From NCBI GenBank assembly GCA_050014415.1, contig JBEKDJ010000297.1:1-8079 (forward strand): a stretch of 8,079 bases of DNA. Direction: 5' to 3'. The stretch is from JBEKDJ01 sp050014415. GTDB lineage: Bacteria; Desulfobacterota; BSN033; UBA1163. Below the pieces are notes generated by a model that saw nothing but the letters and a program-made list of their open reading frames with translations, made no database searches and was not told the DNA's origin. How positions within the stretch are numbered: position 1 is the stretch's first letter; each line of letters starts with the position of its first letter. Positions 1 through 5,942 of this stretch are shown here, piece by piece. A program made the translations under genes and the position numbers.

Positions 1-35
1 GATGACCCGTTAAGTTGAGGACAAAACAAAAGCAG

Positions 36-70
36 AGCCCAGGCAATTTAAGCTGGGCTTTCTTTTTTAG
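36..70 (+). terminator. Rho-independent terminator, possibly bidirectional
   Basis: A 7-bp stem (AGCCCAG at 36-42 with CTGGGCT at 53-59) encloses a 10-nt loop and is followed directly by a T-rich run (TTCTTTTTT). On the minus strand the same hairpin is followed by a less regular T-rich stretch, so it could also end transcription coming from the right. It probably closes a plus-strand gene lying left of the window; only an unassignable tail with a TGA at 16-18 is visible. Confidence 0.75.
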
Positions 71-122
71 TAGCAACGATAGGGGTTTCGATTTCGGTTA
101 TCTATTTTCTGTATTGAGCCGC

Positions 123-245
123 TCAGAAGAGTTTGGATATGATTTTCGTATGGAATGCATGCTTTCTACCAGTAATCTCCGCAATCGCACGTTGACCAGG
201 GGCGAGGTCTTGTAGGTGCTCGTTATCGAGTTCTTCCTGAAGTCA
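123..245 (-). pseudogene. Remnant of a protein C-terminus, perhaps from an ATPase
   Basis: On the minus strand an open stretch of 39 codons runs from just after two consecutive stops (243-248) to a TGA at 123-125. It reads as protein-like sequence containing LQDLAPGQRAIAEITGRK. It has no start codon and is closed upstream by in-frame stops, so it can only be the 3' end of a degraded gene, or a gene frameshifted further right. The 'L..L..GQAIA.I.GR' pattern loosely recalls the C-termini of HerA/VirD4-like ATPases, but that is memory-based resemblance, not an assignment. The terminator at 36-59 lies just downstream of it on this strand. A chance open frame cannot be excluded. Confidence 0.3.
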
Positions 246-482
246 TCAAGTCGAGGATTGATATTTCTATACGAGGTTTCAAGTGATAATCCTCAAAAGA
301 TCATTTTCACAAGCTCTTTTTGGCATTGACAAAGGATTCGTTTTGTGTCGTACTAAATATAGGATCTTAACAAAACTTTCTCTTTCCAAAGGGGGTGGTA
401 GATGGAGAAAGACCTTTAAAAGTCCCTCTAAGATTAAAAGTTCCCATCAAACATTTAGCTCTGTAGGGTGATGCAAACCATC
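246..482. other. Intergenic DNA without a recognisable gene
   Basis: No convincing coding sequence was found on either strand. A TTGACA hexamer occurs at 326-331 but has no good -10 partner at normal spacing. The segment 304-321 is an 18-nt sequence repeated exactly at 3646-3663. Around 380-440 there is purine-rich sequence resembling a decayed interspersed repeat, but no clear ends. Confidence 0.4.
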
Positions 483-498
483 TGATAGTTTCCTATCA
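483..498. promoter_or_regulatory. Dyad and possible promoter upstream of the binding-protein gene
   Basis: TGATAG and CTATCA form a perfect 6-bp dyad around a TTTC centre. Ten bases further on, TTTAAT (508-513) matches the sigma-70 -10 consensus at five of six positions; no good -35 hexamer sits at the right distance, and the dyad occupies that place instead. This arrangement would suit an activator or repressor site controlling the gene at 560, but it rests on sequence pattern alone. Confidence 0.3.
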
Positions 499-516
499 TT
501 GCCAGCATTTAATTTC

Positions 517-538
517 CCCTCGCCTTGAAGGCGGTGGG
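517..538 (+). promoter_or_regulatory. Hairpin in the leader of the binding-protein gene
   Basis: CGCCT (521-525) pairs with AGGCG (529-533) over a 3-nt loop, and the stem can be extended by CCC (517-519) with GGG (536-538) across a small bulge. It lies 9 nt upstream of the Shine-Dalgarno sequence and could shape mRNA stability or translation. It also resembles the terminal hairpins of IS200/IS605-type elements, so a decayed element end is an alternative; no transposase or TnpB sequence is present to support that. Confidence 0.35.
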
Positions 539-546
539 TTCCAAAA

Positions 547-553
547 AGGAGGG
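547..553 (+). promoter_or_regulatory. Strong Shine-Dalgarno sequence for the gene at 560
   Basis: AGGAGGG ends six bases before the ATG at 560, close to the ideal anti-Shine-Dalgarno match and spacing. It fixes the start of the substrate-binding protein and suggests efficient translation. Confidence 0.85.
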
Positions 554-559
554 CTTAAA

Positions 560-1747
560 ATGAAGAGGATTAAAAGAGCAAATATCATTTTTATGGTGTC
601 TATTTTATCTGTATTCTTTTTGATTCCAAATGTATATGCTCAGCAGAAGTCTGATGTCGTGGTGAAAGAATGGCGGATTCCCACGATCTTCTTTTTAAGT
701 GGACCATTGGCGGGTTTTGGATTACCCACAAAATGGTTAGCAGAGGAAGTGGCAAAGGATATAAGTGCTGCTGGTGGAATAGCTGGAAGACCAGTTGTGC
801 TGGATTTCTGTGACTCAGCGCTTGATCCAACAAAGGCAACGGCCTGTATTTCAAAGGCCATTGATTCAAAGGCTGTATGTATGCTTGGTCCTCTACATGA
901 AACAGAGATGAAGGGAGCCATGTCACTTGCTGTACGAGAAGGCATTTTCTCTTTCTCAGGGACAGCTACCGATGAGATAGTTAAACAATTCTATCCATGG
1001 ACTATAAGCACAATACCGCCTATTGAGGAATCCAATACTTACCAGATGCGGTTATGGATAAAACATGAGCCAGACATAAAGTCTGTAGTTGCCTTTGAAG
1101 ACCCCACAACCAGAATAGCCATTCTTCAAAACAGGGGTTTTCTAACAGAACTGGGAAATCAAGGGAAAGAGACAAAAGGGGCAATTGAAATACCAAGTGG
1201 TATGACAGACTACACACCTATTGTGGTGAGGGCCCTTGGTACAAAGGCAAATGCCTTTATCATAGGAGCCCCTGCAGACACGGCTGCCCTTATAGTTAAG
1301 GGTTTGGTCAGTCGTGGTGTTAATCCGAAACACATTTATTTACAGGTCATTGCTTTTAACGCAGCTTTTCTCGAAATAGCAAAAGGGTTTAATGAAGGTG
1401 TGTATTTCGCTTCTTCATTAACTTATTCCCCTTATCCTGAATACATGAAGTATCTCAAGGAATATATGGAGACGCATGGTGGTCAGCCATGGGGTCCTTT
1501 TACACATTATGCTTATGATATGCTCAAGATGATCAAATTAGCCATAGAGAATACAGGAGTAACTGGGGATCCAGTCAAGGTAAAAGAAGAGCGGATTAAG
1601 ATCAAGGATTATGCCATTAATCAAAAGAATTTTCAGGGATTACAGGCCACATACGATGTGGTCAACGGCTTAGTGGTGCGTCACCCACAACGCATCTTCC
1701 AGTTACGTAGCAATGAAGCTGTTCTGGTTGAGGAGTTCAGGCCTTAA
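560..1747 (+). CDS. ABC transporter substrate-binding protein, branched-chain amino acid (LivJ) type
   Basis: Predicted periplasmic binding protein (395 aa) that captures a small solute and delivers it to a Liv-type (HAAT family) ABC importer. The first 27 residues form a classical signal peptide: basic start MKRIKR, hydrophobic core, and VYA as a likely signal peptidase I site before QQ. The mature part follows the type I periplasmic-binding fold: GPLAGFG near residues 48-54, AAGGIAGRP near 70-78 (the usual 'GGI.GR' hallmark), and a conserved 'Y..A.D.L' stretch near 318. There is no lipobox cysteine. The start is set by the AGGAGGG site. No permease or ATPase genes adjoin it, so it is an orphan receptor here; such orphans are often numerous in anaerobic aromatic degraders. 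The ligand is unknown. Proximity to an O-demethylase-like gene suggests, but does not show, an aromatic or methylated acid. An amino acid or amide ligand is equally possible. Confidence 0.9.
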   Translation: MKRIKRANIIFMVSILSVFFLIPNVYAQQKSDVVVKEWRIPTIFFLSGPLAGFGLPTKWLAEEVAKDISAAGGIAGRPVVLDFCDSALDPTKATACISKAIDSKAVCMLGPLHETEMKGAMSLAVREGIFSFSGTATDEIVKQFYPWTISTIPPIEESNTYQMRLWIKHEPDIKSVVAFEDPTTRIAILQNRGFLTELGNQGKETKGAIEIPSGMTDYTPIVVRALGTKANAFIIGAPADTAALIVKGLVSRGVNPKHIYLQVIAFNAAFLEIAKGFNEGVYFASSLTYSPYPEYMKYLKEYMETHGGQPWGPFTHYAYDMLKMIKLAIENTGVTGDPVKVKEERIKIKDYAINQKNFQGLQATYDVVNGLVVRHPQRIFQLRSNEAVLVEEFRP

Positions 1748-2063
1748 CTTAAATCAATGTTAAAACTCCAAACGAGGAAATAATTGTAATAATTGGCTGA
1801 ATACGCTACTAAATTGATTCATAAGTGACCCTCTTTTAAGAGTAAGATTGGTTTGTTAGATTCAATCTACTGTGGTGAGTCAGAAATTCGTTTACTTGAA
1901 ATGTCATTCCTGCGAAGGCAGGAATCCAGTATTTCCTTTCTGGATTCCCACTTTCGTGGGAATGACACCCTAAAAAAATATAAACGAGTTAATGACTCAG
2001 GACACTACCACATATCAAAGAAAAGGCCTATTTTTTCAAAAGTTATTTTGGACAAGAGTGACT
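1748..2063. other. Intergenic region with one inserted repeat
   Basis: Apart from the inverted repeat at 1903-1966, this stretch is AT-rich and shows no gene. A short imperfect hairpin, CTCTT/AAGAG at 1831-1842, lacks a following T-run and is a poor terminator. The repeat may itself serve as the transcription stop for the binding-protein gene. Reading frames open here on the plus strand run through the repeat and are not credible genes. Confidence 0.5.
1903..1966. repeat. Interspersed inverted repeat with nested hairpins (dRS3/MITE-like)
   Basis: Two 27-nt arms (1903-1929 and 1940-1966) are inverted copies with five mismatches, separated by 10 nt. Each arm is itself a small hairpin: ATTCCTGC/GCAGGAAT in the left arm and ATTCCCAC/GTGGGAAT in the right arm, each an 8-bp stem with a 4-nt loop. 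The right arm fits the ATTCCC-N8-GGGAAT pattern known as dRS3 in Neisseria, and related sequences are scattered through many genomes. No clear target-site duplication flanks it. It probably is a non-autonomous, mobilisable repeat and may act as a terminator or RNA-processing element between the two genes. Confidence 0.75.
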
Positions 2064-3392
2064 ATGAATGAAATTTCCAAAAATCTCGCCACACCACAAA
2101 TAGATCTTGTCCAGATGTTGAGAAACGCACCCTCAAGTTATCACCCGGGGTGGGGTAGACCTGAGTACACGAACTGGATGGATGAGCAGATGTCATGGAA
2201 AAAAACCTGCTACATCGGCGACTGGTCCTTCCTTACGGAGCTAATGGTTAAGGGACCCGATGCATTGAAGCTGTTATCATATCTTTCTGTAAACGACTTT
2301 ACTAATTTCGAGATTGGCCAAGGTAAGCATCTCATCCAGTGTAATGAGGATGGTAAGGTTATTGCCGAGGGCATTGTTATGCGGTTGGCCGAAGAGGAGT
2401 TCTGTGTTCAGTCTCCCCCTCCGGCCCTTTGGACTGCCTACAATGTAGAGAAGGGAGGATGCAACGCTAAGGCCGAATTTGTTGACTGGTTCAATTTCCA
2501 GGTCCAGGGGCCGAACTCGCTGTATGTGCTTGAAAAGGCAACTGGTGAAAGCCTACGGGATATCCGCTTCATGCGCTTCCGCAAAGCACCTATAAGAGGA
2601 CGAGATGTTATAGTCCTGCGGCAAGGTATGGCCGGTGAAATTGGCTATGAGCTACAGGGTCCCCGCGAATATGCTCAGGACATATATGACGCGATCCTGG
2701 AAGGCGGCCAAGAGTTAGGAATCAGACGACTCGGTAGGAGGACGGCTATGATCAATCACCTCGAGGCGTGTTTCCCTACCGGAAATTGGCACTACCTAAT
2801 GGCATGGTTTACAGAGGAAATGACGAAGTTTTCCGAGTACGTAGTGAAATTCTTGAAGGGGGCATCTTTAACCCCCAAGCTCCGTGGTAGCTTTGTAAGC
2901 GATGACATAAGGGATTACTACCGCAGCCCGGTGGAAATGGGCTGGACAAAAAACATTAAATTTAATCACGACTTTATCGGTCGCAAGGCGCTCGAGGCAG
3001 AGGTTACCCACCCAAAGCGTACTATAGTTACACTTGAATGGAATAGCGAGGATGTAATTGAAATATTCGCTTCACTGTTCAGGGATGGCGAACCCTATGA
3101 GTTCATGGATATGCCCCATCAGGAACAATGGATTTGCTGGGCCGACCAAGTCATGAAGGATGGAAAGCTCGTTGGCGTCTCCACAGTGCCAGGTTATAGC
3201 TTCTATTTCCGCAAGATACTATCCCTTACCTACATCGATGTCGCTTGGAGCAAGCCCGGTACGGAGGTCGTCATCGTCTGGGGAAATCCAGGCACGCCGC
3301 AGAAGCATATCCGGGCAACAGTCGCTCCGGCGCCGTACAAAAAGGACAACAGGCGTATCGATGTGACGAAGCTTCCGTCTTATTTAAAATAA
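2064..3392 (+). CDS. GcvT-family methyltransferase, likely tetrahydrofolate-dependent O-demethylase (LigM-like)
   Basis: A 442-aa protein of the GcvT (glycine cleavage T-protein) fold. Members transfer a one-carbon group from a substrate to tetrahydrofolate in the cytoplasm. The N-terminus contains W.DE.MSWK.TCYIGDWS (about residues 38-55), followed by KGPDALKLLSYLSVN (63-77), which resembles the O-demethylases of vanillate, syringate and 3-O-methylgallate (LigM/DesA) more than true T-protein. GMAGEIGYELQGP (188-200) is the typical folate-side GcvT motif, and DFIGRKAL (303-310) leads into the C-terminal barrel domain. Length is slightly below that of LigM (around 470 aa). The ATG at 2064 is preferred because homology begins there; an in-frame ATG at 1992 would add 24 residues that look like intergenic sequence. 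Neither start has a strong Shine-Dalgarno site. Dimethylglycine, DMSP or sarcosine demethylation are alternatives. It follows the binding-protein gene in the same direction but 316 bp away, with a repeat between, so co-transcription is uncertain. Confidence 0.82.
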   Translation: MNEISKNLATPQIDLVQMLRNAPSSYHPGWGRPEYTNWMDEQMSWKKTCYIGDWSFLTELMVKGPDALKLLSYLSVNDFTNFEIGQGKHLIQCNEDGKVIAEGIVMRLAEEEFCVQSPPPALWTAYNVEKGGCNAKAEFVDWFNFQVQGPNSLYVLEKATGESLRDIRFMRFRKAPIRGRDVIVLRQGMAGEIGYELQGPREYAQDIYDAILEGGQELGIRRLGRRTAMINHLEACFPTGNWHYLMAWFTEEMTKFSEYVVKFLKGASLTPKLRGSFVSDDIRDYYRSPVEMGWTKNIKFNHDFIGRKALEAEVTHPKRTIVTLEWNSEDVIEIFASLFRDGEPYEFMDMPHQEQWICWADQVMKDGKLVGVSTVPGYSFYFRKILSLTYIDVAWSKPGTEVVIVWGNPGTPQKHIRATVAPAPYKKDNRRIDVTKLPSYLK

Positions 3393-3820
3393 GCACCCGG
3401 GGAAGGAGAATCAAGTCAGCAAACTACGCGCTAAAGGCTATATTGCCTCTCTACGACCAGATATTGCAGGAGAAATTCAATGTTCGATTGTCTGAGAGCC
3501 AAAAGCAGGGTCAAAAATGGCCCTGTTTTTTATTTTTGGAAGTCTTCTGTATACTAACTTTCCATTCGTAATCGTCAACCTAAAAGGTTAGCGTGGGGTA
3601 AAGACTCCTCAACGAACATTTCCTCAATCCATCTCCGCTTCAAATTTTTCACAAGCTCTTTTTTGATTGGGGAACTCCCGGGAAATAGCCTCAATTTTAA
3701 GGTTTCAGGGCAGCCTATCCTCAGAGGATCTTAAGCACGTGTTCGTTGTGGTGCGGCTATGTAACTTCCTTCGCTCTGTGCCGAGTGGTGAAGGGATTGG
3801 GTGGTCTCCGCCTCGTAAGG
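3393..3820. other. Convergent intergenic region
   Basis: It lies between the ends of the plus-strand methyltransferase gene and the minus-strand ligase gene. It contains an orphan Shine-Dalgarno-like GGAAGGAG at 3401-3408 without a start codon behind it, a good terminator at 3501-3537, a small AACCT/AGGTT hairpin at 3577-3589, and the second copy of an 18-nt repeat at 3646-3663. No convincing gene is seen in 3540-3820 on either strand. Confidence 0.5.
3501..3537 (+). terminator. Rho-independent terminator downstream of the O-demethylase-like gene
   Basis: CAGGGTC (3506-3512) pairs with GGCCCTG (3519-3525), with one G-T wobble, over a 6-nt loop. A preceding A-run can pair with the following TTTTTTATTTTT tract. 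It ends the plus-strand transcript about 110 nt after the methyltransferase stop. The preceding A-run gives a shorter T-run on the other strand, so it may also stop read-through from the convergent ligase gene. Confidence 0.8.
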
Positions 3821-5521
3821 CTAAGTTTTCTTCACCTTACGATCTTCTTCCTCCCGCAGTGCACGCCGTAGGATTTTGCCGATCATGCTTTTGGGCAATT
3901 CCGCGCGGAACTCGACCTCAGACGGAACCTTATACGGCGTGAGTCGCTCCTTGAAGTAGGCATTGAACTCTTCCGGCGTGGCCGTCTCCCCCTCCTTGAG
4001 GACGACGTAGACCTTGATTCGCTCTCCTTTGCGTGGATCAGGGAGGCCGACGGTGATGCCTTCCTTGACCTTGGGATGCTGATAGATGAGCTCGTCAATC
4101 TCGCGAGGAAAGACATTGAACCCGCTGACGATAATGAGTTCCTTCTTGCGGTCGGTAATGTAAAAGTAACCATTCTCGTCCACGTAGCCAATATCGCCCG
4201 TGTAGAGCCAGCCATCCACAATCGTCTTCTGAGTTTCCTTGATATTCTTGTAGTAACCGAGCATCACAGTGGGACTTCTGAGAACAATCTCGCCCAACTC
4301 TCCCGGCGGAAGATCCTGGCCATCGTCGAGGCTGACAATTTTGACATCCACATCGGAAAACGGAATGCCGATGCTTCCAACCTGGTGCGTTCCTCGGTAG
4401 GGATTTGCCATAATGGCGGTCACGGCTTCGGTGAGGCCGTAGCCTTCGATCATCCGCCCGCCCGTCTTTTTCTCAAAATGATCCTTGATTGCTTTGGTCA
4501 GAGGCGCTGCGCCTACGAAGATTCCCCGCAGGCTGCTGAAATCGTAGCGGTGAATGTTTGGCAAGTTGCTCAAATGGACAAACATTGTTGGTACGCCGAT
4601 GAAAAAGCAGGGTTTGCGCTTTTGGATGGTCTTGGCCACTTGCTTTGCGTTGAAGCGGGGCACCAGGATGATCTTTCCCCCGGCGAGCACGGCCGCATTC
4701 ATCGTAACGCTCATGCCAAAGCCGTGAAACAGTGGCAGGACAGCCAGCATCCCTTGCTCGTTGGTGAGATGACCCCAGGCGATGATCTGGTGGGCATTGG
4801 CTACGAAGTTAAGGTGAGAAAGCATGATGCCCTTGGCAACGCCCGTGGTGCCGCCGCTGTAGATCAGCACAGCCATCTCGTCTGGCTGAACGGGCTCTGG
4901 ATGCCAATCAGGCCGGAGCCCCTGCTTCAGCAATTCTTTGAAATCGACCAAGGCTGCGCCGCGAAGCCCGCGCATGAGTCTTCGCTCCCGGAAACCCTGG
5001 GCAAGGTTCAACGGGAACGGGAGAAAGTCAGCAAGGCGGCTGTAGATGATGCGCTTCAGAGGAGTCTTGTCTCTGAGCGATGCCACCTTATTCAAAAAGA
5101 GCGGAATCGTGATAGCGGTTTCTGCTTCCGAATCAGTCAAGTAGAATTCGAGTTCTCGCTCAGCGGAAAGAGGGTTCAGAGGGACGATCACGGCCCCGGC
5201 CTTCAAAAGACCGTAATAAGCGACGATGAACTGCGGTGAATTAGGAAGGAGCAGAACGACTCGATCACCTTTTCGGATCCCCAGGCTTCGAATGCTCGCG
5301 GCGAAACGGTCAGAGAGTTCCTTGATCTGCTGGTAGGTAAGTTGTCTCCCGAAAAAGTCTGTGCATGGACTGGTGGGATATTTGACGGCAGTCTCGTCCA
5401 AAAGGCGGTAGAGCGGAATATGTGGATAGGTCAGGTGCGGAGGGACCTGCGGGTCATAGTATTTGAGCCACGGGCGAGACTCGGAAGCATCGGAGGGACG
5501 TCCGGCAGTGTGCGGTTCCAT
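3821..5521 (-). CDS. Long-chain fatty acid-CoA ligase (AMP-forming), FadD-like
   Basis: A 566-aa member of the ANL adenylate-forming superfamily, about the length of FadD. It would activate a carboxylic acid with ATP to an acyl-adenylate and then to the CoA thioester, in the cytoplasm or at the inner membrane. All core motifs are present: the phosphate-binding loop YSGGTTGVAKG (221-231), the substrate-pocket region LPLFHGFGM (262-270), GYGLTEA (360-366), TGD (441-443) with the adenine/ribose-binding DRKKELI (457-463), the hinge and CoA region GFNVFPREIDE (467-477), and PKSMIGKILRR (543-553) with the expected catalytic lysine 549. Residues 436-467 match the fatty acyl-CoA synthetase signature well, so a fatty or arylalkanoic acid is the likelier substrate than benzoate. 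An AAGGAG site seven bases before the ATG fixes the start. It is transcribed alone and divergently from the dehydratase genes. Confidence 0.92.
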   Translation of the reverse strand: MEPHTAGRPSDASESRPWLKYYDPQVPPHLTYPHIPLYRLLDETAVKYPTSPCTDFFGRQLTYQQIKELSDRFAASIRSLGIRKGDRVVLLLPNSPQFIVAYYGLLKAGAVIVPLNPLSAERELEFYLTDSEAETAITIPLFLNKVASLRDKTPLKRIIYSRLADFLPFPLNLAQGFRERRLMRGLRGAALVDFKELLKQGLRPDWHPEPVQPDEMAVLIYSGGTTGVAKGIMLSHLNFVANAHQIIAWGHLTNEQGMLAVLPLFHGFGMSVTMNAAVLAGGKIILVPRFNAKQVAKTIQKRKPCFFIGVPTMFVHLSNLPNIHRYDFSSLRGIFVGAAPLTKAIKDHFEKKTGGRMIEGYGLTEAVTAIMANPYRGTHQVGSIGIPFSDVDVKIVSLDDGQDLPPGELGEIVLRSPTVMLGYYKNIKETQKTIVDGWLYTGDIGYVDENGYFYITDRKKELIIVSGFNVFPREIDELIYQHPKVKEGITVGLPDPRKGERIKVYVVLKEGETATPEEFNAYFKERLTPYKVPSEVEFRAELPKSMIGKILRRALREEEDRKVKKT

Positions 5522-5527
5522 GGTCGT

Positions 5528-5533
5528 CTCCTT
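5528..5533 (-). promoter_or_regulatory. Shine-Dalgarno sequence for the acyl-CoA ligase
   Basis: On the minus strand AAGGAG is followed by GACGACC... with about six bases to the ATG at 5521. This is a strong match at good spacing and settles the start. Confidence 0.8.
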
Positions 5534-5567
5534 TCGCGGGCGCTATCGGAAAAACGAACCTGGCCTC

Positions 5568-5596
5568 ATTATATACAAAACGTCATGGACTCACAA
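5568..5596 (-). promoter_or_regulatory. Sigma-70 promoter for the acyl-CoA ligase
   Basis: Read on the minus strand, TTGTGA (5591-5596) and a perfect TATAAT (5568-5573) are separated by exactly 17 bp. The expected transcription start near 5561 gives a leader of about 40 nt before the ligase ATG. An operator-like half-site (5602-5609), part of an imperfect dyad covering 5593-5609, overlaps the -35 element, so repression by blocking polymerase is plausible. Confidence 0.7.
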
Positions 5597-5609
5597 GGTA
5601 ATGCCTCAC
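5593..5609. promoter_or_regulatory. Imperfect copy of the intergenic operator-like palindrome
   Basis: The right half TGCCTCAC (5602-5609) is identical to the right half of the palindrome at 5849-5865; the left half matches at four of eight positions. It overlaps the -35 hexamer of the ligase promoter. A further AATGCCTC occurs at 5643-5650. It is likely a weaker site for the same regulator, though no regulator gene is in view. Confidence 0.45.
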
Positions 5610-5848
5610 TGAAGTCTAAGTGAAATCCGGCGATCGAGCAGGAATGCCTCCGAAAATCTTATCAAGTCGGTAAGACCCGACCACGGGCGGATCGTCTGAA
5701 ATTATGGTTGGCAAAGGTAGATTTTTCGAACATAGCATAGTTCTTCTGAATATCCGGGGCATTCATGGTGTTAAGGGACGGGCTGAGGCTTCCGCTATAA
5801 GATTTTCTCCGACATCCCTGCCCAATCCGGGTGAGTTTCCACGGGAGA
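5610..5848. other. Centre of the divergent intergenic region
   Basis: No gene is credible here. Small dyads occur (GTCGG/CCGAC at 5666-5681). TATAAG at 5796-5801 could be a -10 element for the plus-strand gene, but no good -35 stands at normal spacing. A minus-strand open frame covering much of it has no ribosome binding site and runs into the dehydratase gene. Confidence 0.4.
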
Positions 5849-5865
5849 GTGAGGCATTGCCTCAC
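5849..5865. promoter_or_regulatory. Perfect 17-bp palindrome, probable operator
   Basis: GTGAGGCATTGCCTCAC has two perfect 8-bp arms around a single central base, the form expected for a dimeric TetR- or GntR-type repressor. Its centre is 86 bp upstream of the GTG at 5943, and the related site at 5593-5609 is centred 80 bp upstream of the ligase ATG. It is too compact to be a hairpin terminator, and no T-run follows. A weak TTGCCT (5857-5862) inside it could be a -35 hexamer, but the downstream -10 is poor. Confidence 0.6.
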
Positions 5866-5942
5866 AAGTATCCATTCTATTGAAATGGTCCGGACCTCTG
5901 TGATAGATTTAGACCAATCCCTCCCGAAAAATCGGAACTTCT

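Noticed and set aside
15..215. Plus-strand open frame of 66 codons
   Set aside because: It runs straight through the terminator hairpin and T-run and has no ribosome binding site; the opposite strand carries the more protein-like reading.
322..335. Possible sigma-54 promoter (TGGCATTGACAAAGG)
   Set aside because: The -12 element lacks the required GC, having GG, and the downstream gene is more than 200 bp away.
1992..2063. Upstream ATG extending the O-demethylase by 24 residues
   Set aside because: The extra residues have no family resemblance and no Shine-Dalgarno site precedes them; similarity starts after 2064.
3480..3557. Small plus-strand ORF of 25 codons with a good AGGAG at 3468-3472
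   Set aside because: Its coding part includes the whole terminator stem and T-run, so a translated gene is improbable; the site is probably fortuitous.
3814..3841. Inverted repeat CGTAAGG/CCTTACG across the ligase stop codon
   Set aside because: The left arm is outside and the right arm inside the coding region, the loop is 14 nt and no T-run follows on the minus strand, so it is not a convincing terminator.
4076..5239. Long plus-strand open frame of 387 codons
   Set aside because: It lies wholly antisense to the acyl-CoA ligase, whose motifs are complete; it has no family features and is an effect of codon bias in the real gene.
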